Shown one piece after another: positions 55,586 through 64,000 of a DNA stretch of 64,000 nucleotides. Below the pieces are notes generated by a model. The model saw only the letters and a program-made list of their open reading frames with translations. It was not told the DNA's origin and ran no database searches. The translations under genes were made by a program, and so were the position numbers. Positions within the stretch are counted from its first letter, which is position 1. The number at the start of each line of letters is the position of its first letter. The DNA comes from Granulosicoccus sp045106195 (GTDB lineage: Bacteria > Pseudomonadota > Gammaproteobacteria > Granulosicoccales > Granulosicoccaceae): the NCBI GenBank assembly GCA_045106195.1, contig JBGCEH010000029.1, positions 130,926 to 194,925 of the forward strand, read 5' to 3'.

Positions 55586-56791
55586 ATGAACGCTGACCTC
55601 GAACTATTACAACCCTATCCCTTTGAAAAGCTGAGAGCGCTACTCGAAGGGATTACGCCTGCCGCCGTAAATCCTGTGTCCCTGTCCGTTGGCGAGCCCA
55701 AACATCCTGCTCCCCAATTGGCGCTGGATGCCATGGTCGCAGGTTTGCGAAAAGTGGAAAACTACCCACCCACTAAAGGCTCTGAGGCGCTACGCGAATC
55801 CATGGCAAGCTGGATCTGTTCGCGCTTCAACATAGACGATAGCCATACATCCACCATCGCCTCGCAACATGTCATCCCTGTAAACGGTACCCGCGAAGGA
55901 CTGTTTGCCATCGCCCAATGCATTCTGGACAGAGCGGGCAATGCCCGTTCTGTGCTGATGCCTAACCCCTTTTACCAGATCTACGAGGGCGCTGCGCTAT
56001 TGGCCGGTTGCCAACCAGATTTCTATGCCATCGATGAAAACGCAGACGATAACCTTGCCGCTATCACCGACGAACAGTTCGACCAGTGTCAACTCATTTA
56101 TATCTGTACACCTGGCAACCCCACGGGTGCGGTGACCTCAAAGGCGGCCTTACAAAGGCTGATCGAAAAAGCGCACCAGCACGACTTCATCATTGTCAGT
56201 GATGAATGCTATAGCGAAATCTACAGAGAAAACCTCGGTGCACCATGCGGACTGCTGCAGGCTGCTGCCAATATGGGTCTGGGCAGTTTCGAGCGCTGTA
56301 TCGTTTTCCACAGCCTGTCCAAGCGCTCCAACCTGCCCGGATTACGCTCAGGCTTTGCTGCTGGTGATGCCGGCATAATCAAGCGCTTTGTTGATTACCG
56401 AACCTATCAAGGCGGCGCCATGTCAGGGGCCGTTCAGGACGCCAGTATCGCGGCCTGGTCCGATGAAGAACACGTCAAAGCAAATCGCGAGGCCTATGAC
56501 GCCAAATACCATGCAGTTGTCGACATCCTGTCACCGGTACTGGATGTGTCGGTACCAGCGGCAGGTTTCTACCTCTGGCCACATTTACCCGTAGACGATC
56601 AGCTGTTCACTCAACGTCTGTTAGGAGAATACAACGTACGCGCCGTACCGGGAAGCTACTTGGCGCGTGCCAACAACGGCTCTACCAATCCGGGGGCCAA
56701 CCGTTTGCGGCTGGCACTCGTAGCACCACTGGCAGATTGCATTGCCGCCTCCGAGCGCATCGTCCACTGCCTGAACAACTCCACCCATTAA
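55586..56791 (+). CDS. dapC: succinyldiaminopimelate transaminase
   Basis: DapC transaminates N-succinyl-2-amino-6-oxopimelate in lysine and cell-wall synthesis. From ATG at 55586 it is 401 residues; the family N-terminus LQPYPFEKLRALL supports this start. It is a fold-type I PLP enzyme: YPPTKGSEALR, NPTGAV for the PLP pocket, and the PLP-lysine in HSLSKRSNLPGLRSG. dapD and an ArsC-like gene follow, as in Pseudomonas and relatives. Confidence 0.94.
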   Translation: MNADLELLQPYPFEKLRALLEGITPAAVNPVSLSVGEPKHPAPQLALDAMVAGLRKVENYPPTKGSEALRESMASWICSRFNIDDSHTSTIASQHVIPVNGTREGLFAIAQCILDRAGNARSVLMPNPFYQIYEGAALLAGCQPDFYAIDENADDNLAAITDEQFDQCQLIYICTPGNPTGAVTSKAALQRLIEKAHQHDFIIVSDECYSEIYRENLGAPCGLLQAAANMGLGSFERCIVFHSLSKRSNLPGLRSGFAAGDAGIIKRFVDYRTYQGGAMSGAVQDASIAAWSDEEHVKANREAYDAKYHAVVDILSPVLDVSVPAAGFYLWPHLPVDDQLFTQRLLGEYNVRAVPGSYLARANNGSTNPGANRLRLALVAPLADCIAASERIVHCLNNSTH

Positions 56792-56821
56792 CACTTCTAC
56801 CTCACTCTTGAGAAACCAATA

Positions 56822-57652
56822 ATGACCGATTTGCAAAGCGTTATTAACGATGCATGGGAAAACCGTGCTGACATCACCCCGGCGCAAGCCGGTTCAGAAG
56901 TAGGCCAGGCTGTTGAACAGGCTATCGCCCTGCTTGATTCAGGCGAGGCTCGCGTGGCTGAACCCAAAGGTGTTGGACAATGGCATGTCAACGAGTGGCT
57001 GAAAAAGGCTGTGCTCCTGTCGTTTCGCCTGCGTGACAACGCACCTATTGCTGCCGGTGGATTTACTCAGTTCTACGACAAAGTCCCCAGTAAATTCGGC
57101 GACATGACCAGCGAGCAGTTTCAGGCCTCCGGTGTGCGTGTCGTGCCACCTGCCATGGCTCGAAAGGGCAGCTTCATTGCACCCAATACCGTTCTCATGC
57201 CGTCCTACGTCAACATCGGCGCTTACGTCGATTCAGGCACTATGGTAGACACATGGGCAACCGTGGGTTCGTGCGCTCAGATAGGCAAAAACGTTCATCT
57301 ATCAGGCGGCGTTGGTATCGGCGGAGTACTGGAACCCCTGCAGGCATCACCCACTATTATCGAAGATAACTGCTTCATCGGCGCGCGCTCTGAAGTGGTA
57401 GAAGGCGTCATCGTCGAAGAAGGCTCTGTCATCTCTATGGGTGTCTACATTGGGCAGAGCACACGCATTTATGACCGCGAGCGCGATGAAGTCACCTACG
57501 GCCGTATACCCGCAGGTTCAGTTGTTGTCTCTGGCAACCTGCCATCAAAAGATGGAAAGTACAGCCTCTATTGCGCCGTTATCGTCAAGCGAGTCGATGA
57601 AAAAACGCGCAGTAAGGTAGGTATAAATGAACTGCTCAGACTAGTCGACTAA
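56822..57652 (+). CDS. dapD: tetrahydrodipicolinate N-succinyltransferase
   Basis: DapD adds succinyl to tetrahydrodipicolinate in lysine synthesis. The 276 residues contain a helical N-terminal domain and a left-handed beta-helix of hexapeptide repeats (about 105-230), with VDTWATVGSCAQIGKNVHLSGG (split) and ARSEVVEGVIVEEGSVISMG. It is 30 bases after dapC and 11 before the ArsC-like gene. Confidence 0.96.
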   Translation: MTDLQSVINDAWENRADITPAQAGSEVGQAVEQAIALLDSGEARVAEPKGVGQWHVNEWLKKAVLLSFRLRDNAPIAAGGFTQFYDKVPSKFGDMTSEQFQASGVRVVPPAMARKGSFIAPNTVLMPSYVNIGAYVDSGTMVDTWATVGSCAQIGKNVHLSGGVGIGGVLEPLQASPTIIEDNCFIGARSEVVEGVIVEEGSVISMGVYIGQSTRIYDRERDEVTYGRIPAGSVVVSGNLPSKDGKYSLYCAVIVKRVDEKTRSKVGINELLRLVD

Positions 57653-57663
57653 GAGAGACCGAC

Positions 57664-58014
57664 ATGGCATCCATCACTGTTTTCGGCATACCCAATTGTG
57701 ACACGGTCAGAAAGGCCAGAAAGTGGCTGGATGCCAATAACGTCAGCTACGAATTCCACGACTATAAAAAGAAAGGAATCGACAGGAAAACCCTTCAATC
57801 CTGGAGCAAAGAGCTGGGCTGGGATGCCTTGCTCAACCGCCGTGGCACTACCTGGCGCAAGCTGGATGATGGCGAAAAGGCAAATGTTAACGAAGCCCGT
57901 GCCCTTGATCTGATGGTTGTACATACCAGCATGATCAAGCGGCCCGTCATTACACATGACGGGGGCTTACTGCTCGGATTTGATGAAACCAGTTATCAAG
58001 AGGCGTTAGGCTAA
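57664..58014 (+). CDS. ArsC/Spx family protein (YffB-like)
   Basis: A 116-residue thioredoxin-fold protein. The single N-terminal Cys in IPNCDTVRKARKWLD, followed by RRGTTWRKLD and KRPVITHDGG, matches the YffB group of the ArsC family. Such proteins bind glutathione; arsenate reduction is not shown. It is regularly found in the dapC-dapD neighbourhood. AGAGAG precedes the ATG. Confidence 0.9.
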   Translation: MASITVFGIPNCDTVRKARKWLDANNVSYEFHDYKKKGIDRKTLQSWSKELGWDALLNRRGTTWRKLDDGEKANVNEARALDLMVVHTSMIKRPVITHDGGLLLGFDETSYQEALG

Positions 58015-58036
58015 GGATATAAACCTACGTTGTTGA

Positions 58037-58606
58037 TCAATTTAGAATGATGGGCTTAACCACTGGCCTCCCGTCATTGTCAAAAAAGACGCTCGGCTGT
58101 TGTTTGCCTTGCAGTTTCCAGAGCAATATCTTTCGAATTATACGCAATGTAATTCCCACGGAAAATTTGGCCGAGTGCTCCGGATAATCGGGCACAGCAC
58201 GGGCGTCCTGTGTTTGCACCACGGCTCTCACCGGGCCCAGTACCCCGTCTTTGTCTGACTCATCGATAAAGGTGTGAATGACTCCGACAAACGGCATTTT
58301 ACCATTCAAGGTATTTCCGACAGGCGTGTTGCAACAACGGGTATACCAGCGATACAAGCCTTTCTCCCGGAGGCGCAGGCACTGCAGTTTATCCTGCCCC
58401 TGCTGAATCGTTAGCTGGGCCTGGGACATCTGGAAAATTTCGGTACCACCAAATTCATCAAGGGTTTCGGCGCCACGCTCCAGATGATCGGCGAAAGCCT
58501 GACAGTCGGAGCAACAGCAAATTATATGGGTTCCACTCGAATGCGTTACATCGCTGGCCCTACCGCGTACTTCACCACACTGGCATTTCAGGGATATTGT
58601 TGTCAT
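58037..58606 (-). CDS. DUF6151 family protein (GFA-like)
   Basis: A 189-residue protein with cysteine motifs for zinc: CQCGEVRG near the start, ICCCSDCQAF, and RCCNTPVGN. This is the pattern of DUF6151/GFA-like zinc proteins. The C-terminal part has a short amphipathic helix. It is followed upstream by a broken membrane-protein gene in the same direction. Function unknown. Confidence 0.8.
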   Translation of the reverse strand: MTTISLKCQCGEVRGRASDVTHSSGTHIICCCSDCQAFADHLERGAETLDEFGGTEIFQMSQAQLTIQQGQDKLQCLRLREKGLYRWYTRCCNTPVGNTLNGKMPFVGVIHTFIDESDKDGVLGPVRAVVQTQDARAVPDYPEHSAKFSVGITLRIIRKILLWKLQGKQQPSVFFDNDGRPVVKPIILN

Positions 58607-58659
58607 TCAGCACATCCTCAGTTCAGGAATTATCAACTATTGAAATGGGCCTTGCGAGT

Positions 58660-58920
58660 TTACTTATTGTTGTCGGGCTCTTTCAGACACCAATGAGCAA
58701 CCGGATATATCAGGGGAGCTGCGATAGCAAACAAGACCGTTATTATCGAGGCAAATTCCAACTTCCGGAAAGCTCCCTGCAGAAATATCCCCAACGCGGC
58801 GCTTGTAAACACGCCGACTATTATACCTGCGTACTGGAATCGTAACGTGATACCAAGTAGATATGTGGTCACGTGAACCTAAGCGCCACAAACACCCAGT
58901 GCCGCCGCGGCCAATACCAT
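58660..58920 (-). pseudogene. small membrane protein interrupted by an amber stop
   Basis: Read from ATG at 58920 (AGG just upstream), the frame gives MVLAAAALGVCGA, then TAG at 58881-58879, then continues in the same frame through hydrophobic stretches to a stop at 58660. The second part can start at GTG 58872 and has two predicted transmembrane segments. A single base change from TAT, TAC or similar would restore one protein of about 86 residues. Either a decayed gene or a start further down. No family recognised. Confidence 0.4.
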
Positions 58921-59193
58921 TTGCCTAGTGAACAGCGCAGCAACTGTCTACCAGTGATCACTAAATTCTGATGAATGTCTGTTTTCCGACATTTTTTCTG
59001 CCAGCTATTTCTCTCTCATCGACTCTCCACTCAATTCAACGATGGCGTAGACGCTAATGATCCTGACGACAGGAGAAGCGTCTATCACAGTGTCTTCAAA
59101 GTTAGAACCGGAGGTGTTTATCTTTTCGGTCAATAGTAATAGTAACGTGCTTCAAGGCCTTTTTTGCCTGACGTCATAACGAGAAAACCAGCA

Positions 59194-62100
59194 ATGAATT
59201 TGACGAGAGACTTAATGGAATTTACATCGAGTAGCGGCATCAATATCTATAACAGATCACGCTATTCAACCGCGCTGATCAGCGCCGTATTTTCCGCTAG
59301 TACGTTACTGTGTACTCATGCGTCGGCCGATGATACCGAGATATTTTTTGCTGATGAACTGAGTACAACTGACAGTACCGCAAATGTACTTTTCATGTTC
59401 GATACCTCAGGATCCATGGCGGACTATGACTCTGGACCGACTACCAGACTGAGTCGACTGAAAGAGGCCATGACAGCGGTTGTCACGTCGTCAAAGAATG
59501 TCAACATTGCTATTGGATCGTTTGCGGGTAACAACAAAGGCTCTATACAGCTCCCAGCCATCGGTGTGGACGAAGAAATATGTGCTGGAGCGGCATGCAA
59601 CAGCATTAAGATCCGTGGCGAGATAAAGCACAACAATGACGATGGTGAGCAATATAGTAACAACACTATCGAGCTCAATGGCCAGGCTCTTGATGTACAG
59701 GCAGGAACGGATACTTGGGCATTACGCTTCGACGAGCTCAATATTCCGCGCGGCGCAACCATCAACAGTGCCACACTCGATGTGATTTCGCGCGGTAACT
59801 ATTACGGTACATCTACGCTTGAGATCGTCGGCGAGGCCACCGATGATTCCGCACCATTAAGGGCAATCCCGGGCGATTTCACAAGCCGCAGTAACCCCGG
59901 CAAGGCTACGACGGCAAAAGTCACCTGGAACGCCGGTGACTGGTACGGGAATGATTGGGGCAGATATACCTATTCTTCTCCAAATTTGAACACCATTGTC
60001 AGCGAAATAACCGATCGACCCGGCTGGTGTGGCGGAAACGCACTTACTCTGATTGTCGATGTAGCAGGAGTCGATCGCGCTGCACGCTCACATGACAACG
60101 ACCCCTACCTCGCACCTGTACTACAAATTGATTACAGTCCCGCAAGCGTTGACTGGACGGACACTTGCGTCCATTCCAAATCAGTGTCAAGTATCGGCCT
60201 GGGTATTGACGATGTAATTCAAGATATAACAAGTGGGGTCGTGCAGGCTGACAATGGCCTATTGCGTACACGCATAGACACCAGTGGACAGGTTATTGGC
60301 TTGCGCTTCACCGATGTGGATGTACCGCATGATGCCTCTATTACCACAGCCTATCTGAGCATGCCTTTCGACAGCTCTATAGCGGGCGATGTGGATCTGG
60401 TAATCGCGGTTGAGGATACTGGTTATTCGGCGGTCATCGATTCATCAGCGTTGAATGCTCTGACTGACAAACCCTACTTGACAGATACTGTCCTTTGGCA
60501 AGACGTACCAGAGGATGGCAACGCGCTTAAATCAGCCGATATCAGTTCATTGGTCAGCCAGATTGTTTCCAAACCGGGCTGGGCGAACAAAGGTGCCATG
60601 ACGTTCACCCTGACACCTACCGCTGAATCCACAGGCACCCGTTTTTTTGACTCAGTGGATTCCCCCGCCGGAACCGGGCCGACACTTGTCATACACTATC
60701 AGCAAGACAGCACCGACCTAGGTAACCAGGCACCTGTTCTACTAACGGGAAGGGATGAAATAATTCGCACCATGATGGACTACGAAAGCAGGGACGGCAC
60801 ACCTCTGGTAGACGCCCTATACGAGTCCAGTCAGTACATGCGCAGCGCTGCAGTGGAGCACGGCGACACCCCTGTATCGGGAAACTATTCCGGACCAGAG
60901 TTCGGAGAATGCAGATCCAACCAGATTGTCCTACTGTCCGATGGAGACGCCAACGGGAACAGTAGCGCAGCGCTTATTGAAACGTTGATTGAGAACAATC
61001 CCACTGAAGGGACGACTAAAATACCGACCTGTGCCAACCGTGATAATTCAAGTGAAACGTGCGGTATCGAGCTTGCCACGTGGCTGTTTGAAACCGACCA
61101 TGACAACGTAACCGATGGAACACAGTCAATAACCACGCATACCATTGGTTTTAATAATACGTCTCCATTCCTGACCAGCATCGCGGACGCAGGCGACGGT
61201 TCATATTATCAGGCAGCTTCCGCCTCTGAGCTAACCTCGGTGTTCAAGAACATCATTGACTCTGCTATCACTAAGGACACAAGCTTCATTGCGCCAACCT
61301 CGTCGGCCAATCTTACCAATAGGCTGGTTAACAGCAACGAATTATACTTCGCCATGTTCAAACCTTCCTTCAACGCCAATTGGGATGGCAATGTGAAGCG
61401 GTTTCAACTGGCAACAAACTCAACAACGGGCGATCTTGAGATACGAGATGCCCTGAGTGCGGTGGCTACTAATCCCGATGGCACCATCAAGAATACAGCA
61501 AGAAGTATCTGGAGTAGCAATGCCGATGGAGGCGACGTCGCCAAGGGTGGTGCGGCGTCCAACCTTACACTGAATCGCAAGCTGTTCACATCAGCGTATG
61601 ACAGTACCGCATCAAAGACAGTATTGAGTACATTCCACGAAGATTCAGACGTCATTAATCTGGAAGTACTCGGTATACCTTCTCAGAATGAGGGATACCG
61701 TACCGAGTTACTGCAGTGGGCTCGAGGCGTCGATGTCAAGGACTATAATGGTAATTCAGTCGTAAATGAAATACGTGCACAGATGGGAGACGTCATACAC
61801 TCTACCCCGTACATAATGAGCTATCCGTCAAAAGATTCGACTGAGCCGACAGCACGCTCCTTGTTGTTTGTAGGAACAAATCACGGGTTTCTGCATGCAA
61901 TAGATACCGCAGATGGTAGTGAGGAATTCGCATTCATTCCTGAAGAACTCTTATCCAATCTGAATTATTTTTTCGTTAATGAAACCACAAGGCACGATCG
62001 TCGCCCTTATGGACTTGACGGCGAAATTAGTGGCTGGCACAACGACACAAACAACAATCGCCTCGTTGATGGTGATGAAAAAGCCTATATCTACTTCGGA

Positions 62101-63231
62101 ATGCGGCGTGGTGGTAACAACTACTACGCTCTGGATGTCTCAGATCCTGACAATCCAGAATTCGCCTGGAAAATCGAAGGTGGCAAAGGCGAATTCACCG
62201 AGCTGGGGCAAACCTGGTCCAGACCCGTCAAAGCTAAAGTAAAATATAAAACGGTTGAGAAGGATGTACTGTTTTTCGCCGCAGGATATGATGATACCAA
62301 CGATGAGGAAAGCGTGCGCACTCCAGATAATGTAGGCAGAGGCATATTCATGGTAGACGCGAATACCGGAGCTCTACTGAGCCATCGCGACAATATGAAT
62401 CACAGCGAGATGCTCTACAGCTTTCCATCCGACTTGCGTGTGGTCAGTCCGGATGGTGATGCCTATACAGATGCAATTTTTGTCGGTGATACCGGTGGTC
62501 AGTTATGGCGATTTGATATTGATCACACCGCAACCAATGACAGTGGTTTTATGTCTGGCTATGTCATGGCAAATGTAAGCGGATCATTCGCTAACGAAAA
62601 CCGGAAATTTTTTTACGAACCTGATGTTTCTCTCTTAAAAGGCGAGGACGACAGAATGTTTCTGAACATAGGGATCGGGACCGGATCGAGGCCTAATCCG
62701 AACTCACAGATCGTACAAGACAGTTTTTACTCATTCCGTGATAACAGCATCTTCGGCCCACCCCGAGACATAGATGGCAACATAACTTACCCACAGACCT
62801 TGGATGAAAGCAAGCTAGTCAATACAAGCAGTGCGTTAGGCTCAAGCGATGATACCGGAAAAATTGCCTCAGGTTGGTTTTTAAGACTTCCCGGCACTGG
62901 AGAGAAATCCTTGAGCGCAGCTCTCACGGTTGACAACGAAATCATGTTCACAACGTATACGCCACCAACACAAAGCAATGACATCTGCACAGCTACCATC
63001 GGTAGCGGTCAGATCTATACGCTTGATGTATTTAATGGTAATCCGGCAGGTGGAAGTGAAGTTCTAACCGACCGTTCTTCCCAATTGGAAACACCGGGTA
63101 TCCCTCCCAGAGTGGCAGGTTTGATGGTTGAGGCTGCGCCCAACTCAGTATCAGTTATCGTCGGACTAGAGACTATCGGGAGTGGTAAACACAACAAACC
63201 GTTTGAACGTACATTCTGGGCTGAGCAGTAA
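59194..63231 (+). CDS. PilY1-like type IV pilus tip / adhesin protein
   Basis: A 1345-residue exported protein (start ATG 59194; signal ending ASADD). The N-terminal von Willebrand A domain has the MIDAS motif DTSGSM (Asp70), but is split: two beta-rich inserted domains lie at about 165-325 and 360-505 before its remaining motifs GTPLVDAL and IVLLSDGDANGN (about 577). The C-terminal PilY beta-propeller (about 720-1200) has the calcium loop DTNNNRLVDGDE near residue 951. PilY1 primes pilus assembly, holds calcium and senses surfaces. Minor pilin genes that usually accompany it are absent. Confidence 0.92.
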   Translation: MNLTRDLMEFTSSSGINIYNRSRYSTALISAVFSASTLLCTHASADDTEIFFADELSTTDSTANVLFMFDTSGSMADYDSGPTTRLSRLKEAMTAVVTSSKNVNIAIGSFAGNNKGSIQLPAIGVDEEICAGAACNSIKIRGEIKHNNDDGEQYSNNTIELNGQALDVQAGTDTWALRFDELNIPRGATINSATLDVISRGNYYGTSTLEIVGEATDDSAPLRAIPGDFTSRSNPGKATTAKVTWNAGDWYGNDWGRYTYSSPNLNTIVSEITDRPGWCGGNALTLIVDVAGVDRAARSHDNDPYLAPVLQIDYSPASVDWTDTCVHSKSVSSIGLGIDDVIQDITSGVVQADNGLLRTRIDTSGQVIGLRFTDVDVPHDASITTAYLSMPFDSSIAGDVDLVIAVEDTGYSAVIDSSALNALTDKPYLTDTVLWQDVPEDGNALKSADISSLVSQIVSKPGWANKGAMTFTLTPTAESTGTRFFDSVDSPAGTGPTLVIHYQQDSTDLGNQAPVLLTGRDEIIRTMMDYESRDGTPLVDALYESSQYMRSAAVEHGDTPVSGNYSGPEFGECRSNQIVLLSDGDANGNSSAALIETLIENNPTEGTTKIPTCANRDNSSETCGIELATWLFETDHDNVTDGTQSITTHTIGFNNTSPFLTSIADAGDGSYYQAASASELTSVFKNIIDSAITKDTSFIAPTSSANLTNRLVNSNELYFAMFKPSFNANWDGNVKRFQLATNSTTGDLEIRDALSAVATNPDGTIKNTARSIWSSNADGGDVAKGGAASNLTLNRKLFTSAYDSTASKTVLSTFHEDSDVINLEVLGIPSQNEGYRTELLQWARGVDVKDYNGNSVVNEIRAQMGDVIHSTPYIMSYPSKDSTEPTARSLLFVGTNHGFLHAIDTADGSEEFAFIPEELLSNLNYFFVNETTRHDRRPYGLDGEISGWHNDTNNNRLVDGDEKAYIYFGMRRGGNNYYALDVSDPDNPEFAWKIEGGKGEFTELGQTWSRPVKAKVKYKTVEKDVLFFAAGYDDTNDEESVRTPDNVGRGIFMVDANTGALLSHRDNMNHSEMLYSFPSDLRVVSPDGDAYTDAIFVGDTGGQLWRFDIDHTATNDSGFMSGYVMANVSGSFANENRKFFYEPDVSLLKGEDDRMFLNIGIGTGSRPNPNSQIVQDSFYSFRDNSIFGPPRDIDGNITYPQTLDESKLVNTSSALGSSDDTGKIASGWFLRLPGTGEKSLSAALTVDNEIMFTTYTPPTQSNDICTATIGSGQIYTLDVFNGNPAGGSEVLTDRSSQLETPGIPPRVAGLMVEAAPNSVSVIVGLETIGSGKHNKPFERTFWAEQ

Positions 63232-63354
63232 GGCTGGATCGTAAGCCTGAGAAGACCGCAGACTTAACCTTGCCTGCTTAACACAAGAGGCATAAACATG
63301 TCTGCACACTTAAACTTGTGCGGTTACGTCTCATGTGATCTGCTATTCCTGCAC

Positions 63355-63585
63355 TCAAAAATCGCTCGGCGTAGATAGTCGGTTAAACGTTGTGATAATT
63401 TTCGCATTGTTCGGTTTATACAGCGACTTTAGAACCCATTCAAGCTCAGCAGAAATTGATACTGGAATAAACAGTGCTTCGTAGGGGAATGGTGTCTTCA
63501 ATGAATTGCTTTGCCGCCTCAAACTGTTTCTTGTCATCAATAGATAGCATACCAAGACATTGGTAAACGAGGTGCATTGTGTCAA
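63355..63585 (-). pseudogene. frameshifted PIN-domain (VapC-like) toxin remnant
   Basis: Three frames together give a PIN-domain protein: NVLVCYLL in one, then DDKKQFEAAKQFIEDTIP in a second, then EALFIPVSISAELEWVLKSLY in a third. At least two frameshifts and a missing C-terminal half (stop right after NRLSTPSDF) make it non-functional. VapC toxins are RNases paired with an antitoxin; none is visible. It abuts the IS66 fragment, which probably truncated it. Confidence 0.6.
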
Positions 63586-64000
63586 CGAGGCACTATCGCC
63601 AAAGCACCGTCGTGACTATCATCAAGAGCACTCACGGCCACACATGAAAACCTTGCTGGAATAGTGTCAAGAGCAGCTGGATACCGATGTCGTGGAGCCC
63701 AATCGCAACCTGGGCAAGGCGATGCAGTACTTCATTCGTCACTATGATGGACTGACCGCGTTTTGCAATCTGCCTGGGGCGCCTGTGGATTATAACGAGA
63801 TCGAGCGGTTAATCAAATTATTGTCCGTGCAAGGAAAAATAGCCTTTCCTTTAAGACCGCTGTCGGTGCCGACATATCCGATATCATCACCTCCATGCTG
63901 GCAATCTGTCACGAGAACGATGTAAACGCCTTTCACTACCTGAACGCGATCCAGCGTAATCAGGTATCTGTCAAAGCATCACCAGAGAAGTGGCTGCCGT
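63584..64000 (+). pseudogene. IS66-family transposase C-terminal fragment, decayed
   Basis: The translation matches the IS66 transposase end: EALSPKHRRDYHQEHSRPHMK, then a TAG at 63662-63664 where family members often have Trp, then VEPNRNLGKAMQYF, GAPVDYNEIERLIK, and after a frameshift near 63820, RARKNSLSFKTAVGADISD and HYLNAIQRN. Both the amber codon and the frameshift show it is dead. The N-terminal DDE part is missing, and the end runs off the window. Confidence 0.85.

Noticed and set aside
1..64000. CRISPR arrays, prophage or defence islands
   Set aside because: No regular repeats, phage structural genes or recognisable defence enzymes; the only mobile DNA is the IS66 fragment at the end.

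Overview
This window is a chromosomal segment of a Gammaproteobacterium. The evidence is conserved housekeeping synteny: gyrA-serC-pheA-tyrA, aroA-cmk-rpsA-ihfB, lapB-pyrF, queA-tgt, hflK-hflC, dapC-dapD-arsC-like, and efp beside epmA. There is also a ubiG/YciK-type pair, Fur, PilY1 and a GAF/GGDEF/EAL regulator. The gene mix and moderate GC suggest a free-living, probably marine lineage of the Chromatiales/Granulosicoccus kind, but that placement is inference. Gene density is high, most genes are intact, and no prophage, CRISPR array or rRNA operon is visible.

Layout. 0-4 kb (minus strand): a DUF6502 protein, a lipoprotein of unknown function overlapping it, and a LysR regulator. 4-9.4 kb: a prolyl oligopeptidase, the queuosine genes queA-tgt, tRNA-Leu(CAA) and a phosphoribosyltransferase. 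9.4-18 kb: pyrF-lapB, a MAPEG membrane protein, two plus-strand genes (a DUF411 lipoprotein and an unknown protein with a possible Cys-His-Asp triad), then ihfB-rpsA-cmk-aroA. 18-24.4 kb is a module lying between aroA and tyrA: Fur, a periplasmic iron-binding protein with a putative Fur box, a c-di-GMP enzyme, a nitroreductase and a lone rmlA. 24.4-30.3 kb: tyrA-pheA-serC-gyrA, with overlapping start and stop codons across tyrA-pheA-serC. 30.6-38.5 kb: ubiG, a squalene/phytoene synthase-like protein, an SDR, a subtilase carrying a second HExxH motif, a HlyU-family protein, an O6-alkylguanine methyltransferase, a lytic transglycosylase lipoprotein and small envelope proteins. 38.6-49.6 kb: prmB, SCO and PCuAC copper chaperones, psd, the EF-P modification locus (efp, epmA and an EpmC-like HExxH protein), a degenerate GGDEF protein, htpX, parC and pgi. 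49.6-58.9 kb: a VOC protein, a PlsB-like acyltransferase, hflKC, a Tat-exported dienelactone hydrolase, DUF1415, dapC-dapD-arsC-like, DUF6151 and a membrane-protein remnant. 59-64 kb: a large PilY1, then decayed DNA (a frameshifted PIN-domain gene and a broken IS66 transposase end) running off the window.

Most genes belong to known families. The parts most worth following up are: the HExxH protein coupled to epmA, a candidate EF-P hydroxylase in a lineage where EpmC is not expected; the single polypeptide with both subtilisin and HExxH motifs next to a HlyU-family gene; the unknown Cys/His/Asp protein beside ihfB; the PilY1 whose von Willebrand domain is split by two inserted beta domains and which lacks neighbouring minor pilins; and the DUF6502-lipoprotein pair. 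No clearly new multi-gene defence or mobile system was found.
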